DNA of 64,000 nucleotides from Spinacia oleracea (Eukaryota; Streptophyta; Magnoliopsida; Caryophyllales; Amaranthaceae), in contig NC_079492.1 of NCBI RefSeq assembly GCF_020520425.1, positions 111,883,157 through 111,947,156 on the forward strand, given 5' to 3'. This document shows, one piece after another, positions 1 to 9,460 of this stretch. Within the stretch, counting starts at the first letter, position 1. Each line of letters opens with the position of its first letter. Made by a program: the position numbers and the translations under genes. The notes under the pieces were generated by a model. It was not told the DNA's origin, ran no database searches, and saw only the letters and a list, made by a program, of their open reading frames with translations.

Positions 1-12
1 TGGAGTCGCCAC
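1..12 (-). other. Primer binding site of Gypsy-1 (partial)
   Basis: Read on the minus strand, these bases give TGGCGACTCC just inside the LTR end. The same core follows the Gypsy-2 LTR at 46150. It is the site where a host tRNA would prime minus-strand DNA synthesis. Similar sites are reported for Tat/Ogre-type Gypsy elements; I did not verify the tRNA identity. The rest of the element lies before base 1. Confidence 0.75.
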
Positions 13-871
13 TGTGAGGGGGTCGAAAAAGCGCGAGGCTAATGCGTGACCTTGTCCCTCGTGGGTGTGACGATTATTTTTGTTCAATCAAGTGTAATTG
101 GATTTCCTGTGAGTATACACCCAATTGACTAGTAATATAGGAGTCGCCATTCAGTTTTTAACGACAATGAGAAAAACTGACAAAACCCGGTTATCGTGAC
201 ATAAAGGGAGTGCAATTATGTTTGACCACGATGGCCGTAGGTTCCCTTGTGATCCCTGGTGTGGGGATCTCTCAATATACACCCGCAAGGTAGAGATTGA
301 GGGTTCGGGGGACTATAACTACCGAGAGGAGTAATTCGCTCGTCGATAACTCCAGAGGCAGGATATCCTTACTAGCTCAGCATAAATAATTGAAGGGACA
401 TGCATTAAATATTAAACTAATCTGAATTTATTTTAGCAATATGCAACATATAATACTAATTCGATCGTGATTATCTGATTTAAATAGCATTAAGGGACCT
501 AGCATGATAATCCGATTTCCCAAAAATATTATATTCGTTAGGCGTGATAGAAGAATCATATTAGGTTAGTTTAACAGTTCATAAAAAGGGCGAGGAAAGC
601 AGTTAAATCATCGAAAAGGGACACATTACGACGCACCCTTGAGAGGTGCGTCACGGTTCTCAGAAAACTAACCACTTTGACTTTGCTATTTCTCCTTTTT
701 ATTTAACGAATCTCGATTATGGGACAGGATACGTTCTGTTCGATTTATGGATCGATTGCGACAGAACGCGTGAACAGTTTCGCAGCGAGAGGCTTAGGCT
801 AAGGGGTTTAGAGTCAATACTCCGAATATATTATGTGTTGTTGTGTGTTGTTTCACGTCGAAACTAGGGGT

Positions 872-881
872 CTATTTATAG
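872..881 (-). promoter_or_regulatory. Putative TATA box of the Gypsy-1 LTR
   Basis: The minus strand reads TATAAATAGA. The counterpart in Gypsy-2 is CTATAAATAA at 45284-45293, in the same position relative to the LTR start, so the motif is conserved between two diverged copies. It probably marks the start of retrotransposon RNA synthesis. Confidence 0.6.
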
Positions 882-957
882 GGAAGAGTTCGTGGAAAGA
901 TAGAATTGCAGAGTTCTAATCCACAAAGAATTAGGAAAAGAGACGTACCCAGGTATT

Positions 958-1014
958 TTCAGCGCCCAGGCCTGGGCGCCGAAGATTTCGGCGCCCAGAG
1001 CCAGGCGTTGAAAA
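958..1014. repeat. GC-rich double-hairpin cassette in the LTR
   Basis: Two imperfect palindromes built on GCGCCCAG and CTGGGCGC lie side by side in AT-rich sequence. The same cassette occurs in the Gypsy-2 LTR (45110-45212) and four times in its body (46967, 49183, 51281, 52417). Confidence 0.8.
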
Positions 1015-1476
1015 TAGGGTCTGGGCAGTTTTGTTTAGTCAGATTCGGATTCCTAAAATCCGTAGAGTTTGAGATTAATTCGAGTCTTTTAGCGCGTATC
1101 AATTTTTTGACGGAATGCGTCTGGGCCCGTTACGAACTCTAGGTTCGTTAGGATTTTAATTAATACGTAACTCTTATTTCCGAATCCTATTAGGAATAGG
1201 ATTCTTGTAGTTTTCTATCTCATTTAGGATTTAAGTTGGAATGCAACACCTAATTCTGACAGGTTTCTATCTTTTATGATTTGCCACTTTTAACAACTAC
1301 CTGTTACGGCAGTTACTATTTTTAGCAGGTTTCCATAAATAGCAGGTTTCGGGTGAAATGAAATGGGGAATCGAGATTCGTTTATTATTAGGAGATGCGT
1401 TGTCAAGTGGAGTTTTTATGCTTTCATCATCGAACCTTTCCCTTGCGGGAACGGGGACAAAAGTAGGTGTCTACAG

Positions 1477-3044
1477 TCATGGCCTTTGCCTTAATGACCC
1501 TATGATGACCTATCATTTGCACTTGCATTGATGGGGAGTAGAATAATATAGCAGGTTGGTAGATCGAAAATCATGTGGCTTGGGATGATTGAGAGAGTTG
1601 CATGCTTTCGTACTTTGAAACTATTTTATTTATACTCTAATTATGTTTGAATTCGTTGAACTTTTCATACTTTGGTTTTTGGGCCGTCATGGTTCCAATT
1701 TGTAGGAGGCCTCGATAATTTATTATTTATGTTTTTGATAAGTTAGTTGACATTAAATTCCGCTGCGTAATTCTGGTACTAGCCTTAACCGTTATCACGG
1801 TGGCGGTAATACTTTAGTAATTCCTTTATTTTAAGTTGGAAAATGGTTTTATAAAAGCAAGGAATTATTAGGGTGCATGTTACATCATTCCTTTAAAACT
1901 AGAATCAAATACAAGCACGGATTTTATCAAAGGTGATGTTTTTATATAAAAAGTCTTGACCTTTGAGAATGAAACCTCCTAAATTTTACATACAAGTTCA
2001 ATATTCAATTTCAAGTTCTATATTCAAGTTCTATTTCAATATTTAATATGCAAAATCGATGATACTTTTTAACGAGAAACTCATTTGAAAGTGAGATTAA
2101 TGGGGAGCCAAATCACTTTTGAACAAATGTTCCTCAATTGAATTTTCAATATTCAAATTATTCAATCTCTATCATACAAGTTCAATGCTATACTGCTTAT
2201 TTATTGCTTATTTTAATTCCGCACCTTTAAATATTGTATGATTAAGTTCCGCACCTTTAAATATTGCACCTTTCGATTTCGCACTTACTATTTATGTAAC
2301 TTTACTTGCCTAGTCCTTCTAGGCAATGTGGTTTCCACCTAGTCATTTTTCTAGGTGGTGATGTATCTTTACTAATTCCGCATTTATCTTCTATTTTGAC
2401 GATGCTTGACTTGTTTACTGTTTTTATCACCCAACATGCTAAATCAACAAAATATAAGTTCTAATCACGCTAACAAAGATAATTTTTGGACAAACCGGTT
2501 TAGGTTCCTTAAATTTGAGTTAAAGCAAAGTGATCACCATACAAACTTAGCAATTTTAAGTCCTAATTATGCATGCTCACGGGCCTAAACATTAGTGTCA
2601 TGTTAGGATTATACTCCAAAAATGATGCTTGTATTGTATGAACCAATTGCAAAATTTTCTCAAATAAGTGCCTCGTTCCCTTATCCGAGTTTAAATCGGT
2701 TTCAATTCCAATTGCCTTATCCCTTGTCATATTTGGTCTTTCTAAACCGGACCCTAAAAAATGTTTGGTGGCGACTCCATCATTGTTCAAAATTCCTAAA
2801 GCCGTAGGGGTATTTTATGCACTTTCCTATATTTTGAGCCTTGATTTTCTATGTTCAAAATTCAATTATATCACTTGTGTGAACCTAGAATTTGGCTCCC
2901 CTTTTAGGGGTGTGATTGAGCAGATCGAGTCAAATCTAGTTGATCACACAGTTGCCAAATTGGACAAGTTAGAGACTTTAGTGAGTCTTAAACAAGACTC
3001 ATCAAGATCTCATAACTTACATACAAAACTTAATGTACAAGGTA
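1477..3044. other. Unassigned intergenic or degraded repeat sequence
   Basis: No convincing coding region is visible; the small open frames here lack recognisable motifs. A local duplication of a GCACCTTTAAATATT word occurs near 2221-2270. At 2769-2778 the plus strand carries TGGCGACTCC, the same core as the Gypsy primer site, preceded by an A-rich run. It could be the remnant of another Tat-like element, but I see no LTR boundary. The stretch ends at the CACTA terminus at 3045. Confidence 0.4.
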
Positions 3045-4694
3045 CACTAGTACAAAAGTGACCTTATGTAACACAAAATGGTAACACTTTTAAAGTTGTA
3101 AAATTATTTGATATATACGTAACACTTTAGTAACACTTTCATCTTAGGTAACACTTGTTTGTAACACTTGATATTAGGTAACACTAATTTGTAACACTTT
3201 GATATAAGGTAACATTTGGTGGTAACACTTTAAAATTTCAATTTTAGCTTAAGCGCTAATCCCCAAATTTACCAATTCATCGAAAACGTCAAATTGCCGC
3301 CAAAAGGAAAAAAAATAGAATTTGGGCCAAAATGAATTAGGAAACCTCTGGCAATAAGAAAACGAAGGTTTAAACCAATTCCGTCTTGCGCAATTTCATC
3401 ACAAAATCAGTCGTCGTCTCGAGCGTGATTTTGGGTTTCATCGTATTCGAGCTTCCAATTTCAGGTATTTTCTTATTTGTGGTGGATGTTTTTAATTTAT
3501 TTGGTTATTTAATCATTAATTTTCAATAATATATGAAGTATTACAATCTAGATTACAACCTTTAATTTTTTGATTGGATTCTGAACGGGTTATTGGCTTT
3601 GCGTTTGAATTACTGTTATTTTTTTTCTTGATTCGGTATTTCAAGTTTCGTTGGTTGATTCTGAATTTTCTTGTGTGTTATTGGTTTTTTGTGGTGATAA
3701 AATTTTTGGTATTTCGAGTTTGCATTGAGTGATGGATATTGAATGTTTTCCCAAATGAAAAATTAAAATCTTAGAAGAACAATTGACATGACTCATGACG
3801 TTTTCTTTTAATAATTTTTTTATATATTCGGAATGATAAATGGAATTACAAATTAATAATAGGAAGCTATTGTGTTCTGTAATATCCTGTGAACTTATGA
3901 CTTCACTGAACATGTTGACGAGGCAATTTCTTAATACAACACCCATTAGAAAGTAGCAACCTGGAGTAGAATCTGTTTAATACACAAAGTATCTCCATCG
4001 GAACATTTTTGTAATGTAGAGAAGTTTTGACCAAATTGCAGAATCTAATATTAATCTTTGCGTGAGTAGAATTCTCGTTTTACCCAAAATTAGATACTGT
4101 AAGTAGGCGAAGGTCTCTATTTGAAGTGCAAACTGTCTATGGCAGCATCGACCTCCACCTGTACAGTCCCCTGTGATAGGGGGAAATTGAAATCCAATAT
4201 ATAGTTGCAATCTTTCTGTCCCCCTGATACAAACCAGCAACTTTAACCTCAATTTGTTGGGAGCCTGATTTATTATATTTTGGCTTTTGAATTTTAGTGG
4301 ACAGATGGCTTATTATATTTATTTCTTGCGAAGTAGTTAATGATCGTCGTATATTGGTTCAATGGTCAACTGGAACCAATCTATCATGGAGTATCCGTTA
4401 TGATATACGTATCATTTTTAATGTATGAAGTTTTAGAGTCCCCAGGCTAATGTTAATGTTAACTATAGAATATTACTTTGTGTTAGAGTAATCACGAACT
4501 GACTTCTATATCGACTCTTTGAACTGTTAATATCTCCTAGAGTTCATCTTCAGAGTCTAGCACTAGGATCATTTTGTATGATCATCCGACATGCTTGGTC
4601 CAACTGTTAAAATTCAGTTTTACATGTCGGATGTATAAACTTGTTTGCAGTGAGGCTTTTGAATCACCTGGTTATGGGATAAACCTGATTTTAG
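3045..4694 (+). mobile_element. CACTA element E4, left end only
   Basis: The sequence begins CACTAGTACAAAAGTGACC, a CACTA-type terminus, followed by many copies of a short subterminal motif (GGTAACACTT). This differs from the E1-E3 family in both terminus and subterminal motif. Behind it lies an intron-like, T-rich stretch with a possible 5'-leader around 3340-3470. I found no matching right end (GGTCACTTTTGTACTAGTG) in the window, so the element is truncated or its end was lost. The right limit given is where family S similarity starts (about 4695). No transposase or clear captured exon is seen. Confidence 0.6.
3060..3230 (+). repeat. Subterminal GGTAACACTT repeats of E4
   Basis: About ten copies of GTAACACTT or close variants occur within 170 bp, all in the same orientation. 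Clusters like this next to CACTA termini usually act as transposase binding sites. Confidence 0.7.
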
Positions 4695-5057
4695 TATAAA
4701 CCTGTTTCTCTTGACCTTCTGTGTAGTCTAACCATATCTGTGTTGTAGGTTTTTCTTCAGAATTTAATATTTATGAAAAATATCATGATAAGTTCCATTG
4801 ATCAAATGAACTTGTGCCTGAGGAACTCATGTCTGAAGAACTCGTATTAGAGGAACTCAACTCTGAGGAACTCGTACCCGAGGAACTCATGTGTGAGGAA
4901 CTCATACCCGAGAAACTCATGCATGAGGAACTCGTACCCGAGGAACTCATGTCCGAGGAACTTATGTCTGAGGAAATCGTGCGCAAGGAACTCGTGTCTG
5001 AGGAAATCGTGCCTGAGAAACTCATGTGTGAGGAATTCCTGTCTGAGGAACTCATGT
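4695..5057 (+). mobile_element. Family S retroelement fragment (copy A, part 1)
   Basis: The stretch from about 4695 matches 23615-23735 and 60785-60900 closely: a block with CTGTGTTGTAGG, then ATAAGTTCCATTGATCAA, leading into the 15-bp minisatellite. It is internal non-coding sequence of family S. Copy A is cut here by the LTR element starting at 5058, and family S sequence resumes at 8395, although the part that lies between in copy B (about 24060-25196 and 43411-43866) is missing. Confidence 0.7.
4805..5053. repeat. 15-bp minisatellite (GAGGAACTCGTGCCT-like)
   Basis: About 16-17 imperfect copies of a 15-bp unit. Because 15 is a multiple of three, long frames stay open on both strands (EELVP-like on plus, SSSGT-like on minus). 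This is a repeat artefact and not evidence of a protein. A longer array occurs at 23731-24060; copy C at 60896 has a single unexpanded unit. Confidence 0.92.
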
Positions 5058-5978
5058 TGATGAGCGACATTTATGTCGCTATTAGCTTAGGATTTTAGTT
5101 CATTTTATTAGCATTTTATTATTATTTTTGCTTAGTTTTATCGTTTTTAGTTCGTTTATTGCATTTTTGCATTTATCGTAACATTTTCTCGTCTTGCGCA
5201 TATTTTAGTCGTTTTTGCTCTAAACGTGTCTTTTGTGCGCATTCTCATTGCGTAAGAGTCGTTTTGAGTATTAACGTGTTAATAATGTGTCATTATTCTT
5301 GTCGACGAGTTATATGTTTTACGATTTGTAAAAATGTTAAACGAATTAATATTTTGATTTTCGATTATTAATAAAATGCTCTACGATTTTATTGAATGTG
5401 CTAGGCGAAGCAATCTACTTGGCTGCCCACAAAGTGCATGAACAACGCAGCAAGCGAGCAAGAACATCAGCTATGCATGAGCACTTAAGTAACCACACAC
5501 GAGCAGCCTTTGTGCTCACCAAACAAGCTGCCATAGCAGTAGCTTTGTGCTCACCAAACAAGCTGCCACAGTCCACTTATAGCAGCTGTGCACTCAGCTT
5601 TGTTGCAGCCATTAGCACTCGAACAACCTCACGAACAGCAGCTCTTTAAGCCCTACAATGAGCTCCCTTGCAGCCTCTTGATAGCATTAACAACCCTGAG
5701 TATCACACGCAAGAGCCAAGGCGCAGCAGCCAGAGCAAACTCGCAACACAAAGCATTGCACGAGCATCACAGTAGCTGTTCAGTTGCCTTCGTTGTAGCC
5801 CAAATTCGTGGCTTTACAGCAGCTCTCGTGCTCACCAAAAGCCTCACTTAAGTGCCTTGATTCAAGCCTTGTAGCATCACAATGCAGCAACAGCATGAGA
5901 AAAATAGTGCAGCAAGTACAGTACAGCAACACGCATCAAGTACAGTACAGCAACAACACGCAGAACAACAAGGTTGTA

Positions 5979-6151
5979 GCTGTGCGAGCACACAGCTATT
6001 CTGTGCGAGCACACGGCTGCAGCTGTGCGAGCACACAAATTACCTGTGCGAGCACACAAATTACCTGTGCGAGCACACAAATCTGCAAAATTGATGCAGT
6101 GGCTCAGTGGTGATTCGTGCGAACGCACGGCTTCCCTTGTGCGAACACACG
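5979..6151. repeat. Palindrome array TGTGCGAGCACA upstream of the promoter
   Basis: Eight copies of the inverted repeat TGTGC-GA-GCACA or close variants (the last two GTGCGAACGCAC and TGTGCGAACACA) are spaced about 20-22 bp apart. The array ends about 15 bp before a TATA-like box, where U3 enhancer elements would be expected. Confidence 0.85.
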
Positions 6152-6165
6152 GCTGCGCGGAGTTG

Positions 6166-6173
6166 TTTAAATA
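6166..6173 (+). promoter_or_regulatory. Putative TATA box of the non-autonomous LTR
   Basis: TTTAAATA lies just downstream of the palindrome array and about 1.15 kb before the LTR end. Transcription would start near 6200. There is no experimental support. Confidence 0.45.
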
Positions 6174-7316
6174 CGAAAATCGCAGCATTGTTTAGAACGT
6201 AATTTCATTTTCTAATTTTCATTTCTTAGGATTGGCTAAGAATTCTACAGAGAGAATTAGTTTAGGGCTTAGATTAGAGATTAGGATTAGGATTCTTAGC
6301 TTCAAATTCTTCAATTTTTAGTGGATTCAAACCTTAAATTTCAGATTCCTTTTCTCTTTCCTTTGAGCTTTGTTCTTCATTTTTGTTCTTCAAGTTTGAT
6401 GCAATTTCTTCAATTTAAGGTATAATTCTAATTCTTGTTTTAATTTGTTCTTTCAATTCTTAATGGTTCATTAATTTCGTTTATGCTTTGATTTCATGCT
6501 TGAATTCTAGGATTAGTTTCAAATTTTGAATGTTCTTGATTTTTCCCCAATTTTAGGATGTTTGAATTTTCTGAATTTTGTTGTTTCAATTAGTCTCTTT
6601 AATTCAATTAGTTTCATGATTAGGATTAATGTTAGTTTAATGTTGATGTTAATCATGCTAATTGAATAGTTTAGTCTAGAGGTTAGGGTTGAAGCCTTGG
6701 GATTGAATTTGGGAAAATTTAGGGAAATTCATGATTGATGTTGTGATTAAATGTGATTTGGTGATAGGACATTCATGACTAATTGAGTAGTAGTTGCAAA
6801 TGCTATTTGATTGGATTTTGATTGGAATGCATAGGCTAGGTTTGGCAAGACATTGTGAGCCTAACTTGTGTAAGTGAATAGTGGTCCCTATTATATGCAA
6901 GTTGTTTAGTCTAGGCTTAGGCGAAAGGTCTTCCATAGATTAGACGCTTCGCGTGCTCCATCCGAGAGGTGGCGAGCACGTCATTCGATTCTATTCCCCT
7001 ATGTGCTAAGTCGTTGCATATTCATGATTGTCTTGACCTTGTTCTTCTTTTGATTCAACTTCCATTGTCGATTCCCGAAATCTCTAGAATCTCTTTATTT
7101 GTTTGCTTTACTAGCTTTCATTAGATTAAAACTCAAAATCATTTTCCATCCGAACTAGCTTGTGAATGCATAGATTGAAACGTCAAACATATTCATTCCT
7201 ATGGGACGATCCCTATACTTGCCGCTATAGTCAATATAGCCGGTTAGTTAGGAGTTTATAAATTTTGTTTGATTAGGTGGTTTTCTTTTCAACGACGGAA
7301 AAACACCTTATCAAAA

Positions 7317-7334
7317 TGGCGTCGTTGCCGGGGA
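7317..7334 (+). other. Primer binding site, tRNA-Asp type
   Basis: TGGCGTCGTTGCCGGGGA matches the complement of the plant tRNA-Asp 3' end at all but one position (the usual form has C where this has T, sixth base). It lies three bases after the LTR end, the normal spacing. Confidence 0.85.
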
Positions 7335-7415
7335 ATGACATTTTTGTTTGATTTTTCATTCTAGTTCTCTAGTCTAGTTCATTTTTCATTTTCTTTTCTT
7401 TGAAAACAAAAAAAA

Positions 7416-8336
7416 ATGGCAAATTCCTTTGTTTCTCAAAATGACGAATCGATTACACTTAATGATCTTCTCTTTCTCCACGATAATTTCCTAAGCTCTT
7501 TGAATTTTGAATCTCCAAAATCATTGTTGGAGAGGCTTCTTTTCATAAAATATCTTGAAATTCAAGAAGAGCAAAGAATAGATTCTAGTTTGAATTCATT
7601 TGAGGTCATGTCCCAACAAGTTGTAAAAGGCTTTTTGGGAATCTCTAACCTAGTGCAAGAATCTATTAAGGATGTTTCGTGGAGAAGAGATGAGTTTGAG
7701 GCTACATTGCCACCTATGATGCATGACATTGAGGAGTTGAATATCGGAGAGTTTGTTCCTACTCGTTCCTCTTTGAGTGAATGCCTCGATGATGGTGATG
7801 AAAATCTATTTGCTTCTTTTTACCTTGAAGTGCTTAAATCGATTCAAATTGAGGAAAAAAGTGAGTGTGCCAACCACAAACTTTTAAAAGTGAATGAAGG
7901 ATCTTATGTTGAGATTTCTTGTGCTCTTTGTGATATGAGTGAAGTTGTTTGTGAATCTCTTGTTCCCACTCCCTTCGCTCATTCCCCATTCCGAAAGAAG
8001 AAACTCAACATTTATCCTTAATTTCCCATTTCTTTTCCCTTTTTGTCCCAACTCTTGCCGCTTGAGGATTCTTTTTCCTCTGTTGATCCTAATGATTCTC
8101 CTTTCCCAGAGGAGCATGAAGAAGGGAGTATTTCTTTTGTTTTTCATTTTAATTTTTCTTACTTTTGGTTCCCTACCCCTTGTAGGCATAGAGTTGCATT
8201 CTACTTTGTGCTTGCATCTCATTTGACTCTTGCCTACTTGTTATTATTGGATATGTTTGCCATTGCATATGACAAACTATTGCGATCGTTGTCGGGGTAC
8301 TTACTAGAGGTAAAAGTCGTCAAGCTAATGACGTAA
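7416..8336 (+). pseudogene. Retroelement ORF of unknown function, one nonsense codon
   Basis: An ATG-started frame of 201 codons ends at TAA (8019-8021), but the same frame stays open again to 8336, so the ancestral protein was probably about 306 residues with one nonsense codon. I do not recognise the family. The first part is acidic and leucine-rich, with a cysteine-containing patch (CALCDMSEVVC) near residue 170. The second part has a long hydrophobic stretch (VLASHLTLAYLLLLDMFAIA) that could span a membrane. There is no zinc knuckle and no protease, reverse transcriptase or integrase motif. Its position right after the primer site is where gag would be. A gag replacement or an env-like remnant are both possible; neither is shown. 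Confidence 0.55.
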
Positions 8337-8394
8337 AAAGAGCGCTTCTCGGGAGGCAACCCGTGGGTGTTGGCCACTTGGCCCATGCGAGTGT

Positions 8395-9365
8395 GTGTTA
8401 TACGTGTAGAGTTTATGTGAATAGTCTTCCTTATAAAATTGGCACTATAATTATTCTATATATTGTACATGAGCTAGAATTGAATAAAGGACTAATTGGT
8501 GTCTTTGTAAAATTACCCTTAGTTTCCAAATTTCTTATACGTTAATAAAAAGGAAAAAGAAGCAAAAGTGATGTTCCATTTCCTTATGGAACAAAAGAAT
8601 GCTTTCATTCGAACCATGTGCACTTTTACGAATGTCCAAATCCTGTAAATGTGTGATAAATTATTTCTTCCATGATATCCAACAATTAAACTTGTTAATC
8701 ATAAAATTGTTTCCTATACTTTTCACACTGTATCTCTACAACATATTAGAGATCACAAAATTAATTCATATCACACATTGATTTATTTTTTTGCAAAAAC
8801 ATTCCCCAAAATTCATCACTAATAAAAATCCTCTACTAAAATATTCCACCTTTGTCACTTAAATGATGCAGCAATTGTTTAGGGGAACTAATGAGAAAGG
8901 TGATAAATAGAGTTGTCATGTATAATTCAGAAAGGAAAAATTAAAGGAGAGGAGAAAAAAGGGAGATAGGAGAAAAATAAAAAAAAGGAGGGGAATAAAA
9001 GGAGAGCTGTAGAAGGGATAAGAAGTTCCTACAAGCAGTTAAGTTTCCATGTTGAAATGTAAATGAAGTTGTCAGTATCTCAAGAAATTTTCTTTCAAAA
9101 TTATCAAGTTCTTTAACGATTCACTAGGGAACTTACATCATAAACGTAAGTTCATAAAAAATTGAATCAAGGAACTATAAAAAAAACTTCAAAACGAAGA
9201 AAAGGAAACTATGTATTGCTAAAGAAGAACAGAAGAAGATAGAGAAGAAACAACAATGTATGTTAAGAGGAAGAACTTCAGTTGAAATTTCGAGAAAAGG
9301 GGAGACATGATTGAGAAACAAGTGCAAAGGAATAAATATATTCATCCCATAATCCTGCCTATCTT
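8395..9365 (+). mobile_element. Family S retroelement fragment (copy A, part 2)
   Basis: Bases 8395-9110 match 43867-44631 closely. The shared start is GTGTGTTATACGTGTAGAG; both copies include an A/G-rich run (8940-9010 here, 44420-44515 there). In copy B a Gypsy element interrupts the block at 44632, whereas here the sequence continues to 9365 and, after the LINE, at 20189-20649. No coding region is visible; the small frame at 8599-8781 recurs at 44044-44259 simply because the DNA is duplicated. Confidence 0.75.
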
Positions 9366-9380
9366 AATTACTTCATAAAT
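9366..9380 (+). repeat. LINE target-site duplication, left copy
   Basis: AATTACTTCATAAAT occurs here and again at 20174-20188 directly after the LINE poly(A). A 15-bp direct repeat around a poly(A)-ended element is the signature of target-primed LINE insertion. Confidence 0.93.
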
Positions 9381-9460
9381 AATTCAAGTTTTCTTCTCTC
9401 TCAAGAAATGCTCTCGGCGCACGTTTAGGGTGTTCAGCTAACGTGAACCGTTCGCCATTA

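Larger units (their letters stand above)
13..1476 (-). mobile_element. Gypsy-type LTR (Gypsy-1), minus strand
   Basis: On the minus strand this 1464-bp block starts TGTAGACACC at 1476 and ends CA at 13, directly next to a primer binding site, so it is the 5' LTR of an element whose body extends left of the window. It aligns along its length with the plus-strand LTR at 44632-46148, but with many substitutions and small indels. The two LTRs are therefore separate, fairly old insertions of one family in opposite orientation, not a pair from one element. A TATA-like box and a GC-rich hairpin cassette lie inside. The primer site resembles Tat/Ogre elements; with no polymerase gene in view, the lineage is an inference. 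Confidence 0.88.
5058..7313 (+). repeat. 5' LTR of the non-autonomous element
   Basis: The LTR starts TGATGAGCGACATTTATG and ends TTATCA three bases before the primer site, giving about 2256 bp. A perfect inverted repeat (GCGACAT and ATGTCGC) sits at 5064-5079, a few bases inside the start. The upstream half (5400-6150) is unusually GC-richer and full of short repeats; the rest, after the TATA-like box, is AT-rich with no coding signal. The exact first base (5055 or 5058) is uncertain. Confidence 0.75.
5058..8394 (+). mobile_element. Non-autonomous LTR element with one damaged ORF
   Basis: A long LTR (5058-7313) is followed by a tRNA-Asp-type primer site (7317-7334), a short internal region with one ORF, and a 3' motif (GGGAGGCAACCCG near 8350) that I recall from plant Gypsy elements. 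No gag, protease, reverse transcriptase or integrase is present and no 3' LTR follows: at 8395 the sequence switches to family S. The element is inserted just after the 15-bp minisatellite. The primer type suggests a relative of Athila-like Gypsy elements; this is an inference. Because the 3' LTR is missing, the TSD cannot be tested and a deletion probably removed the right side. Confidence 0.75.

Noticed and set aside
2769-2778. An additional primer binding site marking another LTR element
   Set aside because: The 10-base match is isolated, with no LTR end (CA) next to it and no second LTR; mentioned only as a possible remnant.
4783-5098. Overlapping frames of 94-95 codons on both strands encoding EELVP-like and SSSGT-like repeats
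   Set aside because: They are produced by a 15-bp minisatellite whose length is a multiple of three; the same occurs at 23701-24043. No start context or flanking domain supports a protein.
5392-6188. Run of overlapping frames up to 103 codons in the LTR
   Set aside because: Created by GC-richer short repeats (GAGCACACA, CAGTACAGCAACA) in an LTR U3 region; no domain is seen and the frames conflict on both strands.
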